From Litchfieldella rifensis (GTDB taxonomy: Bacteria; Pseudomonadota; Gammaproteobacteria; Pseudomonadales; Halomonadaceae), in assembly GCF_042646605.1 (NCBI RefSeq), contig NZ_JBHRUG010000023.1, positions 1 to 64,000 on the forward strand: DNA of 64,000 nt, in the 5' to 3' direction. Both the position numbers and the translations under genes were made by a program. The notes under the pieces are model-generated. The model did no database searches and was not told the origin of the DNA. It saw only the letters and a program-made list of their open reading frames with translations. Positions 41,645 to 49,405 of the stretch are shown here, piece by piece. Within the stretch, counting starts at the first letter, position 1. The number at the start of each line of letters is the position of its first letter.

Positions 41645-43474
41645 TCAGGCCGGCTGCGGCTCTCCCAGCAGCCGAGCTTCGATCTCGGCGGCCGGCACCG
41701 GGCGTGAGAACAGGAAGCCCTGCACCAGCGGGCAGCCATTGTCGTACAGGAAATCACGCTGGGCCGGGGTCTCCACGCCTTCGGCGATCACCTCTAGCGA
41801 TAGCCCGCGCGCCATGGCCAGCACGGCGCTGACGATGGCGGCATCGGCACGGTCCTCCGGCAGGGCGCGCACGAAGGCGCGATCGAGTTTCAGCTTGTCG
41901 ATGGGCAGTCGCTTGAGATAGCTCAACGAGGAGTAGCCGGTACCGAAGTCGTCGATGGCAATCTGATGGCCGAGTGCTCGCAGTGCCTCGAGACGTGGAT
42001 AAATGTCCCCGGCACGCTCGTCCAACAGCACCGATTCGGTGAGCTCCAGCCCGAGCAATGAGGCGGGTACCCGATGCTGGACCAAAGCGGCCGCCAACCG
42101 CGACTCCAGATCCCCCTGGATCAACTGCAATGCGGAAATATTGACCCACACCGGCACCTGGGGCAGTCCGGCGATGCGCCAACTGGCCAGCTCCGCAACC
42201 GCACGCTCGACCACCCAATTGCCCAGCGACGACATCAAGCCATGGCGCTCGGCCAACGGAATGAAGTCGCCCGGCGAGATCATGCCATGTTCGGGATGAC
42301 GCCAGCGCAACAGGGCCTCCATGCCGACCAGCACGCCACTGCCGAGCTCGTGCTGGGTCTGGTAATGCAGTTCGAGCTGACTGCCCTTGGCCAGCGCCGT
42401 ACGCAGGTCGTTGACCAGCGCGAGTTGGCGATCTCCGGCCACATCCAGCGAGGGACGAAAACGCTGGTCATGATTGCGCCCATGCCGCTTGGCGCTATAC
42501 AGCGCCGACTCCAGGCGCTGGAACAGCACCCCGGAGTCGTTGCCGTCTTCCGGGGCGCGGCAACTGCCGATGGTCAGCCCCAGCCGCAGCGAATGGCCAT
42601 CCAGCTCGAAAGGCTCGCTGAGATGATCGCGCAGGCCGCCGACCCACTTGTCGTGATCGTCGAAGGTGGTGGTGCGAATGACCATGAACTCGTCTCCCCC
42701 CAGGCGCCCCACGACACCACCGGCGACATGCCCGGCCAGGCGCTGGCCGAAACGCGCCAGCAGGCGATCACCACAGTCGACCCCCATGGCATCGTTGATG
42801 GCCTTGAAGGAGTCGATATCGATCAATGCCATGTCCAGTCCCTCACCGGCTCGCAGGTGACGTAGTCGCGAAGTCATCAGGTCGTGCAGACGACGCCGGT
42901 TGGGCAGACCGGTCAGCGGATCCTCGAAGCCGATGCGACGCAGGTCCTGCTCGCGTGCCTTGTGCCGGGAAATGTCGGTGAATAGCCCCACGTAATGACT
43001 CAGCCGTCCCTTGCTGTCGGGGCAGGCCTGCACGCGCAACCATTCCGGGTACTGGTCGCCATGCTTGCGCTGGTTCCATATCTCGCCTTCCCAGCGGCCG
43101 GTGGCGCGCAGGGTTTGCCAATAACGATCATAGAAGGCCTTGTCGTGACGGCCGGAAGACAGCACCGAGGTGTCCTGCCCCTTGACCTCATCGAGGGTAT
43201 AGCCGGTGATCTGGGTAAAAGCGGGGTTGACGGTGAGGATACGGTTGCCGGCATCACTGATCACCACGCCGTCCTCGGACAGTTTCAACGCCTCTTCCGA
43301 CAGTCGCCGCCGACGATGCTCACGCCGTGCCTGCACCCACGCGTCCGCCAGGCCAGCCCCCACGAAGACCAGAGCCGTTAGCCGCAACCACACACTGGGC
43401 AACCAGCCAATGGCGGCCAGCGCGGCGAGGCCCACCCACACCAGCGGACGGTTAAGGGAAAATGATGGCCACAT
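41645..43474 (-). CDS. PAS-GGDEF-EAL cyclic-di-GMP protein
   Basis: 609 aa. Two N-terminal membrane helices (about 9-24 and 29-45), one PAS domain (about 60-175, ending in the PAC-like YVGLFTDISRHK), GGDEF (RLGGDEF intact), then EAL (MEALLRW, VNISALQLIQ, ELTESVL, DDFGTGYSSL, KLKLDR, EGVET all intact). Both synthesis and hydrolysis of c-di-GMP look possible. There is no RxxD inhibitory site before GGDEF. It is convergent with the LitR-like gene. The PAS ligand is unknown. Confidence 0.93.
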   Translation of the reverse strand: MWPSFSLNRPLVWVGLAALAAIGWLPSVWLRLTALVFVGAGLADAWVQARREHRRRRLSEEALKLSEDGVVISDAGNRILTVNPAFTQITGYTLDEVKGQDTSVLSSGRHDKAFYDRYWQTLRATGRWEGEIWNQRKHGDQYPEWLRVQACPDSKGRLSHYVGLFTDISRHKAREQDLRRIGFEDPLTGLPNRRRLHDLMTSRLRHLRAGEGLDMALIDIDSFKAINDAMGVDCGDRLLARFGQRLAGHVAGGVVGRLGGDEFMVIRTTTFDDHDKWVGGLRDHLSEPFELDGHSLRLGLTIGSCRAPEDGNDSGVLFQRLESALYSAKRHGRNHDQRFRPSLDVAGDRQLALVNDLRTALAKGSQLELHYQTQHELGSGVLVGMEALLRWRHPEHGMISPGDFIPLAERHGLMSSLGNWVVERAVAELASWRIAGLPQVPVWVNISALQLIQGDLESRLAAALVQHRVPASLLGLELTESVLLDERAGDIYPRLEALRALGHQIAIDDFGTGYSSLSYLKRLPIDKLKLDRAFVRALPEDRADAAIVSAVLAMARGLSLEVIAEGVETPAQRDFLYDNGCPLVQGFLFSRPVPAAEIEARLLGEPQPA

Positions 43475-43725
43475 GAGGTCTCATTCGAATCGTTAGAGGT
43501 CAATTGGTTGATCGACAATTTCGCGTAATGTCATCATGAATAGGGTTATCGGCATCATGCCCCGGTGCTTGAGCCCTGCGCAAGCAATGCGTATTCACCC
43601 GCGGTGACCGGCCCGTTCGTGGTGGCTAGCCAGACCCTGGCGTGCAATCATGGCTCGCTGACAGTAGAATGCACGGGGCTGCGCCGAACGGGGCGCACAA
43701 CAACTTCGACTCTCGGAACGACTCA

Positions 43726-44241
43726 GTGATCAAGCAACACTCCTTTAGCCGTGAAGAGCTGCTGGCATGCAGCCAAGGTGAACTGTTCGGTCCTGGCAAT
43801 GCCCAGCTACCGGCACCCAACATGCTGATGCTCGACCGCATCACCCATATCCACGAGGAAGGCGGTGACCACGGAAAAGGCGAATTGATCGCCGAGCTCG
43901 ATATCCATCCCGACCTGTGGTTCTTCGCTTGTCACTTCCCCGGCGACCCCGTAATGCCTGGCTGCCTGGGATTGGATGCCATGTGGCAGTTGGTCGGCTT
44001 CTACCTGGGCTGGCTCGGCCATCCCGGTCGAGGTCGTGCGCTAGGCTGCGGTGAGGTCAAGTTTTCCGGCCAGATTCTGCCCAACGCCCAGAAGGTCACC
44101 TACCATATTCATGTGAAGCGAATCATCACCCGGCGCCTGATTCTGGGCATCGCCGACGGCACCGTGGCCGTCGACGGGCGTGAGATCTACCAGGCCAATG
44201 ACCTGCGGGTCGGCCTGTTTACCTCCACTGCGAATTTCTGA
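43726..44241 (+). CDS. fabA: 3-hydroxydecanoyl-ACP dehydratase / isomerase
   Basis: Dehydrates 3-hydroxydecanoyl-ACP and isomerises trans-2- to cis-3-decenoyl-ACP, the branch point of anaerobic unsaturated fatty-acid synthesis. Family similarity begins at the GTG at 43726 (171 aa; E. coli 172). Catalytic His70 (FFACHFPGDP) and Asp84 (GLDAMWQ) are in the classical positions. The frame upstream to 43642 is spurious. A -10-like TAGAAT at 43665-43670 lies in the 251-bp upstream gap. fabB follows 13 bp later. Confidence 0.95.
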   Translation: MIKQHSFSREELLACSQGELFGPGNAQLPAPNMLMLDRITHIHEEGGDHGKGELIAELDIHPDLWFFACHFPGDPVMPGCLGLDAMWQLVGFYLGWLGHPGRGRALGCGEVKFSGQILPNAQKVTYHIHVKRIITRRLILGIADGTVAVDGREIYQANDLRVGLFTSTANF

Positions 44242-44254
44242 CCAGGAGGCTCCC

Positions 44255-45472
44255 ATGCGACGAGTGGTAGTCACCGGCCTGGGCATCGTATCTTGCCTCG
44301 GCAACGACCAACACCAGGTCCTCGAAGCGCTCAAGGCCGGGCGCTCTGGTATACGTTTCAAGGAAGACTATGCCGAGTATGGCTTCCGCAGCCAGGTAGC
44401 CGGGGTGGTCGATATCGATCTCGACGCCCTGGTCGACCGTAAGCTACGCCGCTTCATGGGCGATGCCGCTGCCTATGCCTATGTCAGCATGGCCCAGGCC
44501 ATCGAAGATTCCGGCCTGACGCCGGAGCAGGTCTCCAACGAACGTACCGGCCTGATCGCCGGCTCCGGTGGCGCTTCCAGCGCCAACCAGGTGGAGGCCG
44601 CCGACGTCCTGCGCGAGAAGGGACTGCGCCGCGTCGGTCCCTACCGGGTAACCCGGACCATGGGCAGCACCGTTTCGGCCTGTCTGGCCACGCCGTTCAA
44701 GATCAAGGGCGTCAATTATTCGATCTCCTCGGCCTGCGCCACGTCGGCCCACTGCATCGGCAGTGCCGTGGAGCAGATTCAACTCGGCAAGCAGGACGTG
44801 GTCTTCGCCGGCGGCGGCGAGGAGGAGCACTGGACCCTGTCGTGTCTGTTCGACGCCATGGGCGCCCTGTCCACCAGCTACAATGCCAGCCCCGACAAGG
44901 CGTCACGCCCCTACGACAAGGCCCGCGACGGCTTCGTTATCGCCGGTGGCGGCGGCATGGTGGTGCTCGAGGAGCTCGAACACGCCAAGGCCCGCGGTGC
45001 CAAGATCTATGCCGAGGTGGTCGGCTATGGCGCCACTTCCGATGGCTATGACATGGTCGCCCCTTCCGGCGAGGGTGCCGCCCGCTGCATGCGCCAGGCA
45101 CTGGCCACCGTCGAGGGCTCCGTCGACTACATCAACACCCACGGCACTTCCACGCCAGTGGGCGATGTCGCCGAACTCAAGGCGATCCGCGAAGTGTTCG
45201 GCGACCAGACCCCGGCGATGAGTTCCACCAAGTCACTGACCGGTCACTCGTTGGGCGCCACCGGCGTGCAGGAAGCCGTCTATTCGCTGCTGATGCTGGA
45301 GCACGACTTCGTGGCCGCCTCGGCCAATGTCGAGGAGCTCGATGACCAGGCCAGCGGCTTCGACATCGTCACCAGTCGCCGCGACAGTGCCGGTCTCCAG
45401 CGTGTGCTGACCAACAGCTTCGGCTTCGGCGGCACCAATGCCTGCCTGGTGCTGGAGAAGTTCAGCGGCTAA
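44255..45472 (+). CDS. fabB: 3-oxoacyl-ACP synthase I
   Basis: 405 aa (E. coli 406). A condensing enzyme that elongates the cis-unsaturated intermediates made by FabA. The catalytic triad is visible: Cys161 in SSACATSAHC, His in NTHGTSTPVGD and His in TKSLTGHSLGA. AGGAGG lies upstream of the ATG. The fabA-fabB operon is as in Pseudomonas. Confidence 0.96.
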   Translation: MRRVVVTGLGIVSCLGNDQHQVLEALKAGRSGIRFKEDYAEYGFRSQVAGVVDIDLDALVDRKLRRFMGDAAAYAYVSMAQAIEDSGLTPEQVSNERTGLIAGSGGASSANQVEAADVLREKGLRRVGPYRVTRTMGSTVSACLATPFKIKGVNYSISSACATSAHCIGSAVEQIQLGKQDVVFAGGGEEEHWTLSCLFDAMGALSTSYNASPDKASRPYDKARDGFVIAGGGGMVVLEELEHAKARGAKIYAEVVGYGATSDGYDMVAPSGEGAARCMRQALATVEGSVDYINTHGTSTPVGDVAELKAIREVFGDQTPAMSSTKSLTGHSLGATGVQEAVYSLLMLEHDFVAASANVEELDDQASGFDIVTSRRDSAGLQRVLTNSFGFGGTNACLVLEKFSG

Positions 45473-45489
45473 CCGCACCCTGGTAACGG

Positions 45490-45518
45490 AAAACGGCGCC
45501 CCTTGCGGCGCCGTTTTT
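45490..45518 (+). terminator. terminator of fabA-fabB
   Basis: An 11-bp stem (AAAACGGCGCC / GGCGCCGTTTT) with loop CCTTGC ends in TTTTT, 18 bp after fabB. It is A-rich on the other side, so it can also serve the convergent acyltransferase gene. Confidence 0.9.
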
Positions 45519-45548
45519 CATGCGGGATTACCGACTGAGAAGGCTAAC

Positions 45549-46310
45549 CTAGCCGGGCAGCTTCTCGGTCGCCTGTTCCGCCTCCCGCGCTGGTCGCGGC
45601 ACTTCGGAGATCTCTGCGAGCCTCGCCTCGATCCAGCTTTCCACCTCGACCAGCACTTCCTCCGGACTACGCCCGGTGGTCTCGATCGGCTCGCCGACCA
45701 CCACATGCAGGGTGCCGGGATTCTTGATCCAATGGCGTCCCGGCCAACGTTCGCCGGCATTGTGGGCGACCGGCAATACCGGCACCCCCGCACGGCAAGC
45801 GATGACCGCGCCACTCTTGTTGTAACGCCGCCGCTGGCCCGGCTCGACTCGCGTGCCTTCGGGGAAGATCAGCACCGATAGGCCCTCCTGAAGGCGAGCG
45901 GTCCCCTGGGTCAAGACCTGCCTCATGGCCCGCGCCGGTTTCGAACGATCCAGGGCGATCGGCTTGAGCAGCCGCAGCCCCCAGCCGAAAACGGGGATAT
46001 TCAGCAACTCGCGCTTCAATACCGTGCACACCGGCGGCTTGAGTAACTGCAGGTAGATGGTTTCCCACTCGCACTGATGGTTGGCAAGAATCACGCAGGG
46101 CCCCGTCGGCCGATGCTCACGGCCGCGCATCTCGTAGCGCACTCCGCAGCTCACTCGGAACCAGGCGACGATGAAGTGGTTATAGAGATTGAGTAGACGA
46201 TAACGCGCTCTCAATGGCAGCAGCGGAGTCAGCGGCAGGAAAAGTACCCCGCATACCAGCATGGCCAGAAAATAACCGGCGTAGAACAAGAGACTGCGTA
46301 TCAGGTTCAT
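45549..46310 (-). CDS. PlsC-type 1-acyl-glycerol-3-phosphate acyltransferase
   Basis: 253 aa. Two N-terminal hydrophobic segments precede the acyltransferase motifs: NHQCEWETIY (an HX4E variant of HX4D), then VLIFPEGTRVEPG (motif III) and AGVPVLPVAHN (motif IV). It likely makes phosphatidic acid from lysophosphatidic acid, but the Glu variant defines a separate subfamily, so the substrate is less certain. The ATG overlaps the upstream RmlD-like gene by 4 bp, with GAGGAG upstream. Confidence 0.85.
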   Translation of the reverse strand: MNLIRSLLFYAGYFLAMLVCGVLFLPLTPLLPLRARYRLLNLYNHFIVAWFRVSCGVRYEMRGREHRPTGPCVILANHQCEWETIYLQLLKPPVCTVLKRELLNIPVFGWGLRLLKPIALDRSKPARAMRQVLTQGTARLQEGLSVLIFPEGTRVEPGQRRRYNKSGAVIACRAGVPVLPVAHNAGERWPGRHWIKNPGTLHVVVGEPIETTGRSPEEVLVEVESWIEARLAEISEVPRPAREAEQATEKLPG

Positions 46311-47176
46311 GCCGGCTCCTCGGCCCGCGCATGGCACCAGGCATCCAGCATCCGTCCAATCTCGAGGCGCCAGGGTTTCTGGTGCACGCCGAAGGCTTCC
46401 AGCACTCGCCGACAGTTGAGCACCCGACGCAGAGGCTGGCCATGGTGATGATTGAGCGCCTTGAGTTGCCCCAGTTCGACTCGCTCGCCCAGTCCTTCCA
46501 GACGCGTGGCCAGTTGCGTGCGAACCATGGAAGCGAAGGTATAGGCGCTGACCGGCTCGGTGCCCGCCAGGTGATAGGCTCCCCACGCATCGGCACCGCA
46601 ATGCAGTTGATGCAACATGCCCAGCAGGGCCATGGCGGCGGCATCCGCCGACGTCGGACAGAAAACCACGTCCTCGGCGACCCGCACCTCGTCACCGGCC
46701 ATCAGGCTATCGAGCAGCTCGCTCAGCCAGGCTTCGGCTCCCTCCAGGGCGAACAACGGCCCCAAGCGCACGATCAGGTGCCGAGAATACTGCTCGCGAA
46801 TCCGATCACCGGTGAGAATCAAGCGTCGCAGGCTCTCGTCCCGTGGCGCCGGAATCATGTGCTCATCAATGGGCTCGTCGGAACCATCCTCGTAAAGCTG
46901 GTCGGAGACGCACCAGACCAAGGGGACATGCGTCTGCTGGCATGCCTCCAGCCAGGCCTCGACCGCCTCGGCGTGGGCCGCGACCGCCGCCGGCTCAGCG
47001 CTGATAGGCTGCGCCAGCGGGGGGATCACCAACGCATCCGGCGCGATCTCTTCGAGCCAGCCAGGTGCCAATGCCAACCCTGCCTCGATCACCAGTTCGG
47101 TATCGCTGCGGCGATTGGCTTCACGAGCCAGCGCCAGGCTCAGACAATGCCCGGCATCCAGTATCAGCAACTTCAC
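46307..47176 (-). CDS. RmlD-like sugar-nucleotide-binding (SDR-fold) protein
   Basis: 289 aa, GTG start behind AAGGAG. The overall layout resembles dTDP-4-dehydrorhamnose reductase relatives, with the C-terminal GAYHLAGTEPVSAYTFASMV region. The N-terminus (LLILDAGHCLSLALA) lacks the Gly-x2-Gly-x2-Gly cofactor motif, and no YxxxK is evident, so catalytic activity is doubtful. It is coupled by ATGA overlap to the acyltransferase, suggesting a shared envelope role (inference). Confidence 0.65.
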   Translation of the reverse strand: MKLLILDAGHCLSLALAREANRRSDTELVIEAGLALAPGWLEEIAPDALVIPPLAQPISAEPAAVAAHAEAVEAWLEACQQTHVPLVWCVSDQLYEDGSDEPIDEHMIPAPRDESLRRLILTGDRIREQYSRHLIVRLGPLFALEGAEAWLSELLDSLMAGDEVRVAEDVVFCPTSADAAAMALLGMLHQLHCGADAWGAYHLAGTEPVSAYTFASMVRTQLATRLEGLGERVELGQLKALNHHHGQPLRRVLNCRRVLEAFGVHQKPWRLEIGRMLDAWCHARAEEPA

Positions 47177-47227
47177 GACGACTCCTTACCCCATCACCGG
47201 CATCCGACAACCTCTCGCGAGTAGCGT

Positions 47228-47788
47228 TTAGAACGGTATTTCGTCATCGAAGTCATCGAAGCTGCCAGGGTTGGGTGCCCCGTAGTTGTTGCCCTGCTGG
47301 GGAGCGCCACCCGGAGCGGGCGGTTGCGAAGCCGGCTGTTGCTGCGGGGGACGCTGCTGGCCACCTTGTGGCTGACCATAGTTGCCCTGTTGCGGCATGC
47401 CGTTGCCGAACCCCTGGCTCGGTTGCTGGAAGTCGCCGGCTCCCTGGCCACTACGCGAATCGAGCATCTGCATGTCGTTGGCGACGATCTCGGTACTGTA
47501 GCGATCCTGGCCATTCTGATCCTGCCACTTGCGTGTCTGCAGGCGGCCTTCGATATACAGCCGCGAGCCCTTCTTGACGTACTGTTGAGCGATTTCCGCC
47601 AGCTTGTTGAACAGTACCACTCGGTGCCATTCGGTACGTTCCTGACGCTGGCCGCTCTGGCGATCGGTCCAGGTGTCGGTGGTCGCCAGGTTAAGGTTGG
47701 CGACAGCGGTGCCGGAAGGCGTGAAGCGCACTTCCGGATCCTGCCCCAGGTTACCGATCAAGATGACTTTGTTTACACCACGGGCCAT
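47228..47788 (-). CDS. ssb: single-stranded DNA-binding protein
   Basis: 186 aa. The OB fold (1-110: MARGVNKVILIGNLGQDPEV) is followed by a Gln/Gly/Pro-rich linker and the C-terminal acidic tip DFDDEIPF that recruits repair and replication proteins. The start at 47788 follows AAGGAG; the longer frame overlaps the MFS gene. It shares the ssb/MFS/uvrA neighbourhood with Pseudomonas. Confidence 0.97.
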   Translation of the reverse strand: MARGVNKVILIGNLGQDPEVRFTPSGTAVANLNLATTDTWTDRQSGQRQERTEWHRVVLFNKLAEIAQQYVKKGSRLYIEGRLQTRKWQDQNGQDRYSTEIVANDMQMLDSRSGQGAGDFQQPSQGFGNGMPQQGNYGQPQGGQQRPPQQQPASQPPAPGGAPQQGNNYGAPNPGSFDDFDDEIPF

Positions 47789-47803
47789 GCTGGTCTCCTT
47801 GCA

Positions 47804-47819
47804 CTGTCTGCTAATGCAG
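47804..47819 (-). promoter_or_regulatory. weak candidate LexA box upstream of ssb
   Basis: A CTG-N10-CAG match lies 16 bp before the ssb ATG, agreeing with the E. coli consensus at about 10 of 16 positions. ssb is SOS-linked in E. coli, but the middle of this site is poorly A/T-alternating. Confidence 0.25.
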
Positions 47820-47840
47820 CCTGTATTGAGTATGGGCGCC

Positions 47841-49226
47841 TCAAACGCCCTTGTGATCGTGCCGGGCCCCGACGACTCGCGCCAGGGCATCGCTGTCCAA
47901 TTGCTGCCGATCCACCTTCAGATAGACGACCCGCTCGTCGGGCACCACCAGCACGTCTTCCACACCCGCCACCTCGGCGAAGCGCTCCATCAGGGTGTCC
48001 AGGGCATCGCCATGGGTTTCCTCGTCCAACGCGACCACCTCACTGGCCAGATGGCGCGGTGTCGGCATGCCCCAGACCGCTGCCAGCCAAACGAGGGCGA
48101 CCACTCCACAGCCATAGAATACCGCATCATAGCCGAAGTGTTGTGCCAGCCCGCCTCCCAGCAAGCCTCCCAGGAAGGCCCCCAGGAACTGGCTGGTCGA
48201 GTAGATCCCCATGGCGGTGCCCTTGGCACCGGCCGGCGCCAGCTTGCTGAGCATCGACGGCAGCGTCGCCTCGAGCAGGTTGAAAGCGGTGAAGAAACCG
48301 AGCAACAGGGCGACCAGCGCCCACCAGGAGCCCACCATCGCCAATGCCAGCAGACAAGTGGCCATGCTCGCCACCGCCGCCACAAACACTGTCTTCATGC
48401 GGCGCTTCTTCTCGGCGACGATCACCAGCGGCACCATGCCGACGAAGGCCAATGCCATGATCGCCAGATAAACGCCGCCATGCTGTGCGGCACCGATCCC
48501 CGCCGCCAGCAGACGGAAGGGGACAGCGACGAAAATCGCCATCAGGATCAGGTGCAGGGCGAAGATCGAGATATTCAAGCGCAGCAGGTCGCTGCGCCCG
48601 AGAATGGCCTTCAACTGGTGACGGTCGAGTACTACGTCACGATGCCGCGACCGGCGAGGCGCCCTGGGCACCAGACGCCATAACACCACCAACCCCAGTG
48701 CGGCCAGTAGGGCCGTGAACCAGAACACGCCTGCCAGGCCGAAGGACGCCGCCACCAGCGGCCCCAACACCATGGCCACGGCGAAGGCCACACCGATCGA
48801 CAGACCGATGATGGCCATGGCCGCAGTCCGCACCTCTTCGCGGGTCTGGTCGGCGAGCAGCGCCATGATCGCTGCTGCCACCGCCCCGCTGCCCTGCAGG
48901 CAGCGCCCGAGGATCACTCCGCCAATGCTGTCCGCCTGGGCGGCCACCACACTGCCCAGCAGAAACAGGGTCAAGCCCAGCGCGATCACCGCCTTGCGCC
49001 CGATACGGTCGGACAGCAGACCGAACGGAATCTGCAGGATCGCCTGGGTCAGACCATAGCCACCCAACGCCAGGCCAACCAGCAGCGGCGTGGCGCCGGC
49101 AAGGTCGTCGGCATACAGGGCCAGTACCGGCAACACCATGAACAGGCCCAGCATGCGCGAGGCATACAGACCGGCCAGGCCGATGATGGCACGACGCTCG
49201 GTGGCTAACAGCAGACGAGAGACCAT
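47841..49226 (-). CDS. MFS transporter with C-terminal extra domain
   Basis: 461 aa. Twelve predicted membrane helices follow the MFS pattern, including the loop 2-3 motif GLLSDRIGRKAVI. The last about 70 residues are soluble (VAGVEDVLVVPDERVVYLKVDRQQLD), a small alpha/beta domain resembling HMA/ACT folds. The substrate is unknown. The start at 49226 is chosen from the first helix; the frame to 49406 overlaps the uvrA promoter. It is divergent from uvrA, as I recall in Pseudomonas. Confidence 0.88.
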   Translation of the reverse strand: MVSRLLLATERRAIIGLAGLYASRMLGLFMVLPVLALYADDLAGATPLLVGLALGGYGLTQAILQIPFGLLSDRIGRKAVIALGLTLFLLGSVVAAQADSIGGVILGRCLQGSGAVAAAIMALLADQTREEVRTAAMAIIGLSIGVAFAVAMVLGPLVAASFGLAGVFWFTALLAALGLVVLWRLVPRAPRRSRHRDVVLDRHQLKAILGRSDLLRLNISIFALHLILMAIFVAVPFRLLAAGIGAAQHGGVYLAIMALAFVGMVPLVIVAEKKRRMKTVFVAAVASMATCLLALAMVGSWWALVALLLGFFTAFNLLEATLPSMLSKLAPAGAKGTAMGIYSTSQFLGAFLGGLLGGGLAQHFGYDAVFYGCGVVALVWLAAVWGMPTPRHLASEVVALDEETHGDALDTLMERFAEVAGVEDVLVVPDERVVYLKVDRQQLDSDALARVVGARHDHKGV

Positions 49227-49346
49227 ATGGCGGGATGTCCAACGTTCACGTGAAGAGGCGACGGCTCGCCCGGTACGGACCCTACATTCTACCGGCTCGG
49301 TGCCATCCAGGGAAAGGCGGCACGCTGCAGGAAAGGCAGGATCGCT

Positions 49347-49376
49347 TTGCTGTGACATCGACCGACGCCGTATAAT
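49347..49376 (+). promoter_or_regulatory. candidate uvrA promoter
   Basis: -35 TTGCTG (49347-49352), 18-bp spacer, perfect -10 TATAAT (49371-49376), about 30 bp before uvrA. No canonical LexA box was found between MFS and uvrA. Confidence 0.6.
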
Positions 49377-49405
49377 CGACCTTTTGCACACTGCACGAGG
49401 TGGCA

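Noticed and set aside
49227..49405. LexA (SOS) box at uvrA
   Set aside because: No CTG-N10-CAG with an acceptable centre was found in the MFS-uvrA gap.
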